Shown here in pieces: positions 43,511 through 54,065 of a stretch of 64,000 bases of DNA; position 1 is the first letter of the stretch, and every line of letters starts with the position of its first letter. The stretch spans positions 186,001 to 250,000 of the forward strand of contig JADZAS010000011.1 in assembly GCA_020852515.1 (NCBI GenBank), given 5' to 3'. This stretch comes from Phycisphaerales bacterium. Its GTDB lineage: Bacteria > Planctomycetota > Phycisphaerae > Phycisphaerales > UBA5793. Under the pieces are notes generated by a model that searched no databases, was not told where the DNA came from, and saw only the letters and a list, made by a program, of their open reading frames with translations. Both the position numbers and the translations under genes were made by a program.

Positions 43511-44479
43511 ATGAACCAGCACATCTCGATCTCGCGGCGTGAGGCTCTCGCAATGGGTGGCGCTGTCGTCACTGCCGGCGCGACGAGCCCGCTGCTCGCC
43601 GCGACGTCGGCATCCTCGTCGTCGATGCTGCAGCCATCAACCGCCACTTCGCGCCTCTACAAGGCCGACGAGCCGCTGCAACTGCGCTTCGCCGTCAAGT
43701 GGGGCATGGTCAACATCGACGCGCCGATCCTGGAGAAGTTCCGCATCCTCAAGTCGATCGGATTCGACGGCGTCGAACTCGACAGCCCCGGCGGGCCGGA
43801 CATCAAGGAGGTTCGGGCCGCGAGCGAAGCGACCGGCCTGCCCGTGCATGGCGTCGTCGATTCGATCCACTGGAACGTGCGCCTGTCCGATCCCGATCCC
43901 GCCGTGCGCGAGAAAGGTCGGGAGGGTCTCGAGACGGCGATCCGCTACAGCAAGCAGTGCGGCGGCTCGTCGGTGCTGCTCGTTCCCGGCGTTGCCGGCA
44001 ACCAGGAAAACGAAAACCAGCAGCAGTGCTGGGACCGCTCAATCGAGCATATCCACAAGGCGCTTCCCCTTGCCGCCGAACTGGGCATTCACATCCTCGT
44101 CGAAAACGTCTGGAATCGATTCTGCTACGACCACGATGGCGGCAACGACCAGAGCGCCGAGCAACTCGCCGCCTACCTCGACGCCATCAACAGCCCATGG
44201 GTCGGCTCGTACTTTGACATCGGCAACCACCGCAAGTACGGCCGGCCCGAGCAGTGGATCCGCACGCTGGGCAGGCGCATCACCAAGTGCGATGTGAAAG
44301 ACTGGGGCGTCGCCGGCGGCTGGGCCGAGATCGGACAAGGCGACGTCGATTGGCCGGCGGTGCGGACGGCTCTGCGGGAGATCGGCTTCACCGGCTGGTG
44401 CACGGCCGAAGTCGGCGGCGGCAACGAACAGCGCCTCGCGACGATCAAAGCCCAGATGGATGCGGCGCTCCGCGCCTGA
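43511..44479 (+). CDS. Tat-exported sugar phosphate isomerase/epimerase-family protein
   Basis: A 322-aa TIM-barrel protein. It starts with a Tat signal (ISISRREALAMGGAVVTAGA, twin arginines at residues 9-10). The mature fold is of the xylose-isomerase-like superfamily, with metal-ligand motifs HILVENVWNRF, GSYFDIGNHRKYG, TKCDVKDWG and GWCTAEVGGG. Such exported isomerases are abundant in planctomycetes; the substrate is unknown. It starts 21 bases after the aldo/keto reductase, so the two may act on related sugars. Confidence 0.85.
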   Translation: MNQHISISRREALAMGGAVVTAGATSPLLAATSASSSSMLQPSTATSRLYKADEPLQLRFAVKWGMVNIDAPILEKFRILKSIGFDGVELDSPGGPDIKEVRAASEATGLPVHGVVDSIHWNVRLSDPDPAVREKGREGLETAIRYSKQCGGSSVLLVPGVAGNQENENQQQCWDRSIEHIHKALPLAAELGIHILVENVWNRFCYDHDGGNDQSAEQLAAYLDAINSPWVGSYFDIGNHRKYGRPEQWIRTLGRRITKCDVKDWGVAGGWAEIGQGDVDWPAVRTALREIGFTGWCTAEVGGGNEQRLATIKAQMDAALRA

Positions 44480-44501
44480 TTAAACACAAAACACACCGGG
44501 A

Positions 44502-45338
44502 TCAGTTCACCAGCGTCACGGCCTGTCGCGGCAACCAGGTTTCGCGGCCGTCCACCAGCCGCGCCAGCAGCCAGTCGCGCCGGTCTTCGATCACGCTGAA
44601 CTCGACGCCTTCGGCCAGCGGGTCTGTGAAACTCGGCTGGTAACCGATCTCCGACGGCCCCAGTCGTCCCGTGACGTCGCGCATGACCACGCCTTGCGGC
44701 TCGCGGTCGATGCCGAGATGCTCGACCGTGAGCGAGATGACCAAGGCCGCGGCGACCACGCCGGCGGCCCACGCGGGCCAGCGCGGCCAGGCGCGCCTGC
44801 TCCTGCTCAGCCTCGCCAGCGCCCAGAGCCACATCACGCCGGAGAAAATGACCAGCAGGAGCAACCTCGCGCGCGTAGACCACTGATCATGCCAGAAGAG
44901 CAGGTCTTCGCGCACGCGGCTGGCGGCCCTGGGCTCGATGTGCGTTCTGACGCGCCGGCGCGCCTGCTGGAGGTTTGACACGAGGTGGCGATCGCCGGCG
45001 ATGTATTGCTCGGCCCGGCGGTAGGCGAGAATCGCCGAACCCACTTCGCCCGACAACAGGTGCGCGTTTCCGATGTTGTAGAGCAGCCGGCCGTTGTGTA
45101 TGCCATGCTCGTCGATGATGCGCTGCCAGGTCGATGCCGCGCGCTCGAATGACGCCGTCGCATCGGGCGAGTCCTTGGCGCGCTCGTCGAGCCCCTTGTC
45201 GAACGCGGCCTGCGCCTCGGCAAAGAGCGCTGCGGCGTCGGCGGGCGCCTGGCCAGCCTGCTCTTGCTGCCGCGCCGCGGCGGGCAGCGTGAGCAGCAGC
45301 ATTGCGAGCACCGTCATCAGGGTTCGATGGAAGGTCAT
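44502..45338 (-). CDS. batE: BatE-like TPR/SH3 protein
   Basis: Last gene of the Bat operon, about 278 aa. A signal peptide (MTVLAMLLLTLPAAARQQ) is followed by TPR-like helices (ASTWQRIIDEHG, LLYNIGNAHLLSGEVGSAIL) and two transmembrane helices (LLLVIFSGVMWLWALA and WAAGVVAAALVISLTV). An SH3-like C-terminus follows (GVVMRDVTGRLGP ... DWLLARLVDGRETWLPRQAV). The ATG at 45338 overlaps the batD stop (ATGA) and follows GAGGAGG. The precise function of BatE is not established; the operon is linked to stress tolerance in other bacteria. Confidence 0.85.
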   Translation of the reverse strand: MTFHRTLMTVLAMLLLTLPAAARQQEQAGQAPADAAALFAEAQAAFDKGLDERAKDSPDATASFERAASTWQRIIDEHGIHNGRLLYNIGNAHLLSGEVGSAILAYRRAEQYIAGDRHLVSNLQQARRRVRTHIEPRAASRVREDLLFWHDQWSTRARLLLLVIFSGVMWLWALARLSRSRRAWPRWPAWAAGVVAAALVISLTVEHLGIDREPQGVVMRDVTGRLGPSEIGYQPSFTDPLAEGVEFSVIEDRRDWLLARLVDGRETWLPRQAVTLVN

Positions 45339-47164
45339 GCCGCCACCTCCTCTCGCCGGGCGGTGGCGCGATCGATCTGGACGAGCAGCGACAGGGCTTC
45401 GGCTCGCCACTCGTCGCCATGATCGTGCGCTGCGCCGCTGTAGCGGGCTTCGTCGCACTGGTGCAGCAGTTCATCGAGGCGCCGGGCCAGCGAGGCGTCA
45501 ATCGGCTCGAGCAGGGTGACGCAGTCCGAGGTCGTCAGACCCGCGGCGGGCCGGTCGAATCGATCCGCCATGTACTGCCGCAGCGCGGCGCCCACCTGGT
45601 CGGCGACCGACTCGCCCGGGCGCGGCGCTTCAAGAGAGCGTCTGGCGGCGCCAAGCGCGCGGCGACGGCGACGGATCGATTCGTCGCCCCGGCCCCGCTT
45701 GCGCCACATGAGCATCATCAGCGCGCTGAAGTACAGCGCCGGCGGAGCGCCCAGCGCCGCGATCCACACCGGTGATTCGAGGGCCTCCGCGAGAACGAAG
45801 CGCTGATCAATGAGCGACTCGGCGGCGCCGTAGTTGTACTCGATCCCGCCGGCCGCATCACGCAGGTCGCTGCCCATCGGCCCGTCCTCCTCGGCGCCGA
45901 CCGCGTCACCGGCGGTCACAATCCGCGTCGGCCGCACCTGCAGGGGTATCGCGTTGGAGGAAGCAACGGCGTACTGCCCGGTTTCGATGTCGAAGTACGG
46001 CAATTCGATCGCCGGGATCTCGGTCACGGAATCGCGCAGCGGCCGGATGACTTCTTCGTAGATCAGTTGTCCGTTGCGCCGCTCGGGCTCGGAGTGCGAG
46101 GGCGTGATGCGGAACTGATCTCGAAAGCCGGGCTGCTGGGCCAGATCGATGCGAGGATCGCGCAGCACGGCGCCGTCCGCGCCGATCCGGATCGTCAGCG
46201 TGATCGGATCGCCGACGTTCACATCCGCAGCCGAAGCTGCCGCAGAGATGCGGTAGCGCCCAATGAGCCCGGAGAAGTTCGCCGGGCGACCTTCGGCGGG
46301 CAGCGGTTTGACGTTGAGTCGGATCGCGTTGGAGGGAACGGACACGCGCTCAACCTGGTCATCTTCAAAGAACGACCTTGACGGCCGCACGATGACTTCG
46401 CAACTGAGCGTGGCCGGACCGAGTTCGAATTCGCCTTCCGCAACCGGAACGATCAGCCGGCGCACGGTAAACGTGTCGTACTGGTTGCCGTCGAGCGTCG
46501 CCTGTCCCCGCTCGCCGCGCGCCCGGCTGCCGAGGAAGTCGATCGTCGCCTGGCGCCCGGCGAACTGGGCCGCGTCGGGCGAGTCGTAGGTTTCGAAGCG
46601 GCCGTCAAGCCCGGGCATGCGGATCGACACGTTCTGAATCGTCGCGCTCAGATAGAGCGTGGCGCGCAGTTCGATCGCTTCGCCGACGTATGGCGAGGTG
46701 TTGTCCACTTCGAGCCGCAGGCGCACGTCCGAGCGGCTCTGGGGTTCGCGCACGCTCACGGTGAGCGGGCTGGTGTGGTACTCCTGGCCGTCCACGGTGA
46801 CGCTCAGCGCGGGGATGGTCTGGAGGCCGCTGCGCTGAAAGACGACCTGGTAGGTGAAGATGTAGCCTTCGAAGTGATTCTCCTGCCGGCGGCCGTTGAT
46901 GATGACCGTGGATGAGTGCGAGATGTTCTGCCCGCCGCGCGGCTGCACGTCGATGCCGTCAAGGCGCGGCCAGACCGGCTCGGCCGGCGACGGCGAGCCG
47001 TTCACGCTCACCTGCAGCGTCACGGGCTGGCCGACGTAGACGCTGCGCTCGGCGATGGCCGCGCTGACCTCAACCTGCGCCAGACCAGCGCGCGGCGCCA
47101 GCGCCACAAGCAGCAGACCCACCAGAACTGCCCAGATGAAACTCACTCGAAATCTTCGACTCAT
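45335..47164 (-). CDS. batD: BatD protein
   Basis: Membrane-anchored periplasmic protein of 609 aa, the BatD family (DUF7939 type). A signal peptide (IWAVLVGLLLVALAPRAGLA) leads into EVSAAIAERSVYVGQPVTLQ, the standard BatD beginning, followed by several beta-sandwich repeats. A single transmembrane helix (PVWIAALGAPPALYFSALMM) lies near residue 500 with a basic region after it. The ATG at 47164 is supported by the signal sequence; a longer open frame upstream is antisense of nothing known and gives poor protein. It lies 7 bases after batC. Confidence 0.88.
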   Translation of the reverse strand: MSRRFRVSFIWAVLVGLLLVALAPRAGLAQVEVSAAIAERSVYVGQPVTLQVSVNGSPSPAEPVWPRLDGIDVQPRGGQNISHSSTVIINGRRQENHFEGYIFTYQVVFQRSGLQTIPALSVTVDGQEYHTSPLTVSVREPQSRSDVRLRLEVDNTSPYVGEAIELRATLYLSATIQNVSIRMPGLDGRFETYDSPDAAQFAGRQATIDFLGSRARGERGQATLDGNQYDTFTVRRLIVPVAEGEFELGPATLSCEVIVRPSRSFFEDDQVERVSVPSNAIRLNVKPLPAEGRPANFSGLIGRYRISAAASAADVNVGDPITLTIRIGADGAVLRDPRIDLAQQPGFRDQFRITPSHSEPERRNGQLIYEEVIRPLRDSVTEIPAIELPYFDIETGQYAVASSNAIPLQVRPTRIVTAGDAVGAEEDGPMGSDLRDAAGGIEYNYGAAESLIDQRFVLAEALESPVWIAALGAPPALYFSALMMLMWRKRGRGDESIRRRRRALGAARRSLEAPRPGESVADQVGAALRQYMADRFDRPAAGLTTSDCVTLLEPIDASLARRLDELLHQCDEARYSGAAHDHGDEWRAEALSLLVQIDRATARREEVAA

Positions 47165-47171
47165 GCTGTGG

Positions 47172-48644
47172 TCACCAATCCTTTTCCACCGGCTGCGATC
47201 GACGGATCCGCGCCCGCTCGGCCCGCTGACGGATCTCGCGTCTCTCCCGTTCGCGATCAAGCAGCCACTGCACGGCCTGCTCGCCGGGGTCCACCTGCTG
47301 TTCGGGCTGGCCGGCCTGTGGCTGCGCACCCGGCGCCTGCTGCTGCTCGCTCTGGGGCTGTTGGGCCTGCTGCCCCTCGGGCGGTTGTTGGCCGCCCTCC
47401 TGCTCACTCGGCTGTTGGTTCTGCTGCTGGGCCGGTGACGGCTGCCCCTCATCAGGCCGCAACTGCTCCGCCGCGTCGCGCAGGTGCTCGGCCGCCTGCT
47501 GCTGGTGCTGCTGCGCCTGCTCCAGTTCGTCCTCGCTGAGCGACTGCGAAGCCTGCTCCTGCTCCTGCCGCGCGGCGTCGAGCGACTGCTGCGCTTTTTC
47601 GAGCGACTCGCGCACGTCCGACTGGTCCACCGGCGCCATCTCGGGCGGCACCTGGTTCTGCGACTGCTCGCGGGCGTCATTGGACCGGTCCGGCTCTGAC
47701 TGCCCGCCCTGCTCCGGCTGGCCGGCCTGCTGATCCTGCTGAGTTGATTGCTGCTGCGCCTGCTGCTGCCCGAGCATCTCATCTACCTGCTGCTGCAACT
47801 GCTTCGTCAGCTCATTGAGTTGCGACTGCATCTGCTCAAGTTGTTCGCGCGTCGGCGTCTGAGACTCCTGCTGCTGCGCGTCCTGCTGGGTCTGCGGCGT
47901 CTGCGACTCGCCCTGCTCCTGCTGCGACCGCTGCTGCTGCTGTTGCGACTGGGTCTGCTGCTGCTGACCCTGCTGCTGACCCTGCTGCTGGTCTTGCTGC
48001 TGCTGGTCTTGCTGTTGCTGCTGCTGTCGGGTCTGGTCGGCAGCCTGCTGCTGCTGGCGGGCGAGTTGCTCCGCCTGCTGGGCCGCATCCTGGCGCTGCT
48101 GCTGCATCTGCTTCATCTGCTCGAGCGCCTGCTCAATCTGACGTTGTGCCATGCGGGCAAACTCAAGGTTGCGAGCCGCATCCACATCATCGGGGCTGCG
48201 GCGCACCACGTCGCGGAACGTCGCCTCCGCCCGCTGCAGCGTGGACAGCGCCGCCTTGGGATCCTGCTGCACCTGCTGCTGCGCCTGCTCAAGCAGGAGC
48301 CGGCCGATGTTGTAGTGCGCGGCATCCGCCAGCGCGGGCGGACACTGCCGCGTCGCCTCGACCTGGCGGAACAGATCCATCGCTTCATCGATTTGACCGA
48401 GACTGGAAAGCGCGACGGCTTTATTGAAGGTTGCTTCGATGGGGGCGTCTTCACGGCGCATCGCTTCGTCGTAGAGCGTCGCCGCCTGCTTCAGATCGCC
48501 GGCGCGATACTGCTCGTTGCCCTGCTGCACGAGCTGCCGCGCATCGGCCTGCCCCAGCGCCGCTCCACCGGCCAGCAGCGCCAGGCCGGCCGCGCAAGCC
48601 GCGACGAACCGCCGCCATTCAGAGTGTCGTGCGTTTGCGGCCAC
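47172..48644 (-). CDS. batC: BatC-like TPR protein with long glutamine-rich region
   Basis: A 490-aa protein. A signal-like segment (FVAACAAGLALLAGGAALGQ) precedes TPR repeats (LVQQGNEQYRAGDLKQAATL, TFNKAVALSSLGQIDEAMDL, around residues 38-130). Residues about 165-470 are very rich in Gln with Glu, Asp, Ser and Pro, predicted to be disordered or coiled coil. A basic Arg-rich end follows. The GTG at 48644 has GAAGGG seven bases upstream and overlaps the end of batB. The Gln tract is CAG/CAA-rich and may be prone to length change. Confidence 0.85.
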   Translation of the reverse strand: MAANARHSEWRRFVAACAAGLALLAGGAALGQADARQLVQQGNEQYRAGDLKQAATLYDEAMRREDAPIEATFNKAVALSSLGQIDEAMDLFRQVEATRQCPPALADAAHYNIGRLLLEQAQQQVQQDPKAALSTLQRAEATFRDVVRRSPDDVDAARNLEFARMAQRQIEQALEQMKQMQQQRQDAAQQAEQLARQQQQAADQTRQQQQQQDQQQQDQQQGQQQGQQQQTQSQQQQQRSQQEQGESQTPQTQQDAQQQESQTPTREQLEQMQSQLNELTKQLQQQVDEMLGQQQAQQQSTQQDQQAGQPEQGGQSEPDRSNDAREQSQNQVPPEMAPVDQSDVRESLEKAQQSLDAARQEQEQASQSLSEDELEQAQQHQQQAAEHLRDAAEQLRPDEGQPSPAQQQNQQPSEQEGGQQPPEGQQAQQPQSEQQQAPGAQPQAGQPEQQVDPGEQAVQWLLDRERERREIRQRAERARIRRSQPVEKDW

Positions 48645-49632
48645 TGATCAGCCCTTCCATGAAAACAAGACTTAGCGCCAGACCGAGAAAGATCTGGAAC
48701 TTCTCTTCGTATCGGACCGTTTCGGTCGTCGCCATCTCCCTCTGCTGCGCCTGCCTGATCAATTGTTCATACACCTTGTCCAGTTCGATGGTTCCGGTCG
48801 AGACGTTGAGATACTGCCCGCCCTGGCTCGCCAGCGCCATCTCCCGCAGCGTCTTCGCATCCAGGCGCGACAGGACCGGCTTACCTTCATGCGTCACGAA
48901 TGATGGCCGGCCGTATTCATCGGTGATGGGGATGCGCGTCCCGACGTTCTCATCGCCGATGCCGATGGCGATGATGCGGATGCCCGCCTCGCCCGCGGCC
49001 CGTGCGGCCTCGACGGGAAAGCTGTCCATGTCTTCGCCATCGGTGATCAGAATAATGTCCTTGTGGCTGGCCTCGTCGGTGTCGAAGACTTCGCGCGTAG
49101 CCAGGCGGATGGCGTCGCCGATGAGCGTGCCGCCGCGGTTGACGCTGTCGGGCCCGAGGTTCTCCAGCGCCATGCGCGCAAAGCCGTAGTCGTGCGTGAG
49201 GGGGCACTTGACAACGGCCGAGCCCGCAAAGGCCACGATGGCCACGCGATCGCCGCGCACGCCGGCCAGAGCGTCGCGCACCCACATCTTCGTGCGCTCG
49301 AGACGACTGGGCGCCAGGTCTTCGGCGAGCATACTGCGCGAGACGTCGATGACAAAGCACACATCGCGCCCCAGGCGCCGGACCTCCTGCGGCGTGGCGT
49401 TCCACTGCGGCCGCGCGAGGCCCAGCGCGATCGCCCCCAGCGCGCCCAGCAGCAGGATCGACTTGAACACCGGCCGCACGCGGCTGGCCGAGGCGGCCAG
49501 CTCGGGCAGCAGTTTCGCATCCGCCAGCCGGCGCAGCAGCACCGAGCGCCGGTAAAGCGAGTAACCCATCACCACCGCCACCGCCGGCAGCACCCACAGC
49601 GCCACGAGGAATCGATCGTCTCCCAGATGCAT
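48619..49632 (-). CDS. batB: BatB VWA-domain protein
   Basis: A 337-aa membrane protein with a von Willebrand factor A domain between N-terminal helices (ALWVLPAVAVVMGYSLYRR and FKSILLLGALGAIALGLAR) and a C-terminal helix (FQIFLGLALSLVFMEGLI). The metal-ion-dependent adhesion site is complete: CFVIDVSRSML (DxSxS), RGGTLIGDAI (Thr) and ILITDGEDMD (Asp). The ATG at 49632 overlaps the batA stop by one base. It is followed by batC. BatA/BatB proteins work with MoxR ATPases in protein complexes at the membrane. Confidence 0.9.
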   Translation of the reverse strand: MHLGDDRFLVALWVLPAVAVVMGYSLYRRSVLLRRLADAKLLPELAASASRVRPVFKSILLLGALGAIALGLARPQWNATPQEVRRLGRDVCFVIDVSRSMLAEDLAPSRLERTKMWVRDALAGVRGDRVAIVAFAGSAVVKCPLTHDYGFARMALENLGPDSVNRGGTLIGDAIRLATREVFDTDEASHKDIILITDGEDMDSFPVEAARAAGEAGIRIIAIGIGDENVGTRIPITDEYGRPSFVTHEGKPVLSRLDAKTLREMALASQGGQYLNVSTGTIELDKVYEQLIRQAQQREMATTETVRYEEKFQIFLGLALSLVFMEGLISGRKRTTL

Positions 49633-50699
49633 CACGGCACCCTCCGCAGCAGCGTGGAAGCCAGGAGCAGTTCGGCGAGCAGCAGCGCCCCGGCCGCGAG
49701 CGTCCACGGCACGAATTGCTCCTCGTACGACGTATATTCCTTCGAGTGAATCTCCGTCTTCTCGAGGCGGTCGATCTCGCGGTAGATGTCATCGAGCGTC
49801 TGCTCGTCTCCCGCGCTGCGGTACGCGCCGCCGGTCATTTCGGCGATGCGGTTGAGCAGTTGCTCGTTGAAGGCGCCGCCGCCGGCAAACACCTGCCGCT
49901 CGCCATCGGGCGTCTGGATGGTCATCATGCCCGAGCCGCCGCCGATTCCCACGGCGTAGATCTTGATGCCCCACTCGGCGCACAGCCGCGCCGCCTGTGG
50001 GGCTGCGATCTCCGTCACGTTTTCATCGCCGTCGGTGAGCAGCACGATGACCTTGCTCTTGATCTTGAAGTCGGGATCGGTTTCATCCTTCTCGCGCTCG
50101 GCGAGTTCGCTCTCGGCATCCTTGAGGCGGGCCGCGGCGAGCGCGAGGCCTTCGCCAATAGCCGTGCCGGCGTCTACCGACTGCGGATGCGCGAGTTGAA
50201 TCGAGTTGATGAGATCGCCCAGGGTTTCATGGATGCGCACAAGCGGGGAGACCGTCTCGGCGAAGCGGCCGAACGTGACCAGTCCGATCAGGTCATCCGG
50301 GCGGCCCTCCAGACCGCGGTCATTGCCTTCGATGAACTCGCGGCAGAGTCGTTTGACGACGTCGATGCGCGTCGTGCCGCGGCGCGGGTCGAGTTGCTGG
50401 TTCATGCTCCACGAGCGATCGACCACGAACATGAGCGCGACGCCCTCGGCCGTAGTGCGCACTTCGCCGATGCCCTTCTGGGGCCGGGCCAGCGCCACGA
50501 TCAGACACAGCAGCCCGATGGTGCGCATGATCGGCAGCGTCGGCAGCAGGCGCGTGCGCCACGACGGCCGCACGCCGGCCACCAGGGCGCGCGACGAGAA
50601 TCGCAGCGACGGCCGGCGGCCGCGCCAGCAGCTCAGCCACGCCAGCAGCGGCGCCAGCGGCAGCAGGAGCAGCAGCCAGGGTGTCGCGAAGTGCGGCAT
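49632..50699 (-). CDS. batA: BatA VWA-domain protein
   Basis: A 355-aa membrane protein with a VWA domain. N-terminal helices (ATPWLLLLLPLAPLLAWL and MRTIGLLCLIVALARPQKG) and a C-terminal helix (LAAGALLLAELLLASTL) flank it. The MIDAS motif is MFVVDRSWSMN (DxSxS), DAGTAIGEGL and VIVLLTDGDEN. The ATG at 50699 overlaps the upstream stop (TGATG); a GTG lies three bases before it. It is in the Bat operon, immediately before batB. Confidence 0.9.
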   Translation of the reverse strand: MPHFATPWLLLLLPLAPLLAWLSCWRGRRPSLRFSSRALVAGVRPSWRTRLLPTLPIMRTIGLLCLIVALARPQKGIGEVRTTAEGVALMFVVDRSWSMNQQLDPRRGTTRIDVVKRLCREFIEGNDRGLEGRPDDLIGLVTFGRFAETVSPLVRIHETLGDLINSIQLAHPQSVDAGTAIGEGLALAAARLKDAESELAEREKDETDPDFKIKSKVIVLLTDGDENVTEIAAPQAARLCAEWGIKIYAVGIGGGSGMMTIQTPDGERQVFAGGGAFNEQLLNRIAEMTGGAYRSAGDEQTLDDIYREIDRLEKTEIHSKEYTSYEEQFVPWTLAAGALLLAELLLASTLLRRVP

Positions 50700-51762
50700 C
50701 ACGCCACCGCCTCCTCAGTCGAGAGCCTGCGGGCCGAGCCATCCGGCGCCAGTTCGATGATCGCATCTTCGCTCCGGGTGCGGTTGATGAAGGCGCGCAC
50801 AGTTTCAAGCGTCGCATTCATCTGCGTTGGATCGGGCACGTGTTCGGCAAACTTGACCATGTCGCAGTGATTGAGAAACTCCTCCAGCAGCGCCAGGTCG
50901 CTGCGATCGATGGACGTGAACCGGGCCGCGCGCGCCGCTTCGAGGAACTCCTCGGTCGTCTGCTCCGGCGCCCGCACGCCGAAACGATCTTCGATGTAGC
51001 GGCGCAGGATCCCTGAGATGCGCTGGTAGAAGAGCTTGTACTGCCCGCGCTCGGTCAGGCCGTCTGCGATGAGCCGGCCCAACTCGGCCAGGGCGATCTC
51101 GTGCGCCTTGCGCCGCACCGGTTCGGGCACAGAGGGCCGCCGCGCTCGGGCGATCAGAAATGCCGCCAGCGCGGCCGCAAGAAGCGCGCCGCCGCCGATG
51201 CCCGCCCACGCCCACCACGGCCAAGGCACAGGGGCCGGCTCCACCACGCCGCGCAATGCTGCAGGCTGGGGCGACTGCTCACCCGGCGGCCACTCCGACA
51301 CCACCTCAAGGGGCACGGAAATCGAGTGCAGCACCACGCGGTCATCAGACGTGCTCGCTTCGCCCTTGAGATCGCAGACGATTTCGAAAGGCGCGATCTC
51401 CGCCCGCCCGGGCAGGTACGGCTCGATGGTGAACTCGAATCGTTCCTTGCGCTGCGCCGCGCTCGTGCTGAGCGTGACGTGCCGGCTGTCGGCGATGCGC
51501 CAGTCCTGCGGCAGCGAGTCGTCGATGCTCACGGCCTTCAGGCTCGCCTCCGCCGGGGCCGTCACGTCAATCGTCAACTCCACCGAGCCGGAGGTCCGCA
51601 CCTGGCGCGGCTCGAGGGTGATCTTCGCCTGCACCGGCCCTTCCTGTACGCGATGAGAGACCGGTTCGCCGGCACTGTCGGCCGGCGGTGCGTCGCCTCG
51701 CTGGGAGCACCCCGCGCCAGCAAGGCAGCAGGCAAGTATCACACTGTACATTCGCGCCGATC

Positions 51763-51766
<4 letters not shown>
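50699..51766 (-). CDS. Membrane-anchored lipoprotein of the Bat operon (DUF4381-like)
   Basis: A 355-aa protein between the DUF58 gene and batA. It begins with a lipoprotein signal (VILACCLAGAGCSQ, Cys20 or so). A beta-rich domain of about 160 residues is followed by one transmembrane helix (PWPWWAWAGIGGGALLAAAL). A C-terminal helical domain (QYKLFYQRISGILRRYIEDR, TTEEFLEAARAARF) resembles DUF4381, the usual occupant of this slot. The ATG at 51766 overlaps the DUF58 stop (ATGA). Function is unknown. Confidence 0.78.
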
Positions 51767-52698
<932 letters not shown>

Positions 52699-52730
52699 TG
52701 CTCCTCACCGAATCACCAGATCGTTCGCTC

Positions 52731-52884
52731 AACATTCAACACGAAGACACGACGACACAAAGAAGAATCGCAGGGATCCATTTGTTTCTGACTCAGGTCT
52801 GTCATGCACAACCGATCAACCACTCCTCGACTCTGATGCGTTGGATTCTTTGCGCCTTCGTGTCGTTGTGCCTTCGTGTTCAAT
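52731..52884. repeat. Long inverted repeat between moxR and DUF58 genes
   Basis: An imperfect inverted repeat. The left arm (52731-52769) contains AACACGAAGACACGACGACA. The right arm (52844-52884) contains TGTCGTTGTGCCTTCGTGTT, its near complement, with GATTC at the inner ends. A 74-base spacer lies between. Arms are about 40 bases with mismatches and one 3-base gap. Similar ACACGAAG-type palindromes occur between genes in many bacteria, but the family is not identified. It would form a large hairpin in the transcript. Confidence 0.75.
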
Positions 52885-52892
52885 CGTTGGAC

Positions 52893-53882
52893 TCACGGCA
52901 CCGGCACGTGGTCGAAGATCTTCTTGACGATCGCATCGTTGTCCATCCCCTCGGCCTCGGCTTCGTAGCTGGCGATGACGCGGTGGCGCAGCACGTCCAG
53001 GCCGACGCTCTTGATGTCCTGAGGCGTCACGTAGCCGCGATGCTGCAGGAACGCGCGCGCCTTGCCCGCCAGCGTCAGAGCCAGCGTCGCGCGCGGCGAA
53101 GCGCCGAAGTCGATGAGCCGCGCGATGTCCAGGCCGTATTCCTTCGGCTGGCGCGTCGCGTGGACGATGTCCACGATGTAATCCTTGATCTTGTCGTCGA
53201 TGAAGATCTGATCGACGACCCGCCGCGCTTCGCGAATCTCATCGAGCGTGATGACCGCCTCGATCGGCGCCCTTGCCTGGGTTGACGCCATGCGGTCGAG
53301 CACCTGCCGCTCTTCGGCCTTGCTCGGATAGGTCACCTTCAGCTTGAGCATGAAGCGATCCACCTGCGCTTCAGGCAGCGGATAGGTGCCTTCCTGTTCG
53401 ATGGGGTTCTGCGTCGCGAGCACGAGGAACGGATCATCCAGCGGGTAGGTCGTGTCGCCGATGGTTACCTGCCGCTCCTGCATGGCTTCGAGCAAAGCGC
53501 TCTGCACCTTGGCCGGGGCGCGGTTGATTTCGTCGGCGAGTACGATGTTGGCGAAGATCGGCCCCTTGCGCGGCGTGAAGACGCCTTCGCGCGGGTTGTA
53601 GATCAGCGTGCCCACGAGGTCGGCCGGCAGCAGGTCAGGCGTAAACTGCAACCGCTGGAACTTCGCATGAATGGCCTGCGCGAGTGTCGAGACGGTGAGA
53701 GTCTTGGCCAGGCCCGGCACGCCTTCGAGCAGCACGTGCCCGTTGGTGAGCAGGCCGATGAGCAGGCCGTCGATCATGTAGCGCTGCCCGACGATCTGCT
53801 GCTCGACGGCCGAGACGATGCGGCTGACGAAGGCGCTCTTGTCCTCCACCGTGCGTGCGATTCCCTGAACGTCAACTGCCAT
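52893..53882 (-). CDS. MoxR-family AAA+ ATPase
   Basis: A 329-aa chaperone-like AAA+ ATPase, first gene of the Bat operon. Walker A is LLEGVPGLAKTLTV, Walker B is ANIVLADEINRAPAKVQSAL, and the ATQNPIEQEGTYPLPEAQVD segment is the sensor 1/MoxR signature. AGGAG lies upstream of the ATG. It likely remodels or activates the BatA/BatB VWA proteins, the general role proposed for this family. No separate promoter is obvious in the 180 bases upstream. Confidence 0.93.
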   Translation of the reverse strand: MAVDVQGIARTVEDKSAFVSRIVSAVEQQIVGQRYMIDGLLIGLLTNGHVLLEGVPGLAKTLTVSTLAQAIHAKFQRLQFTPDLLPADLVGTLIYNPREGVFTPRKGPIFANIVLADEINRAPAKVQSALLEAMQERQVTIGDTTYPLDDPFLVLATQNPIEQEGTYPLPEAQVDRFMLKLKVTYPSKAEERQVLDRMASTQARAPIEAVITLDEIREARRVVDQIFIDDKIKDYIVDIVHATRQPKEYGLDIARLIDFGASPRATLALTLAGKARAFLQHRGYVTPQDIKSVGLDVLRHRVIASYEAEAEGMDNDAIVKKIFDHVPVP

Positions 53883-54065
53883 CAGTGGCTCCTGTCCGCT
53901 GAGTTTCGAATGGCGATCCTATCGGCGGCCGCGGCCGCACGCGCGGCTGTGCGACCTGCCTGCGCGCAACGCTGCCGGCCCGCACAGGTATACAGATGCA
54001 CGCGCTCCGCGTTTCCGGCATCTGTTGATCATCTCCTGCGATCGCCGCAGGATCGGATTGCCGTT

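Noticed and set aside
47165-47782. N-terminal extension of BatD by about 206 codons
   Set aside because: It runs over batC in another frame and is low-complexity; a signal peptide starts at 47164.
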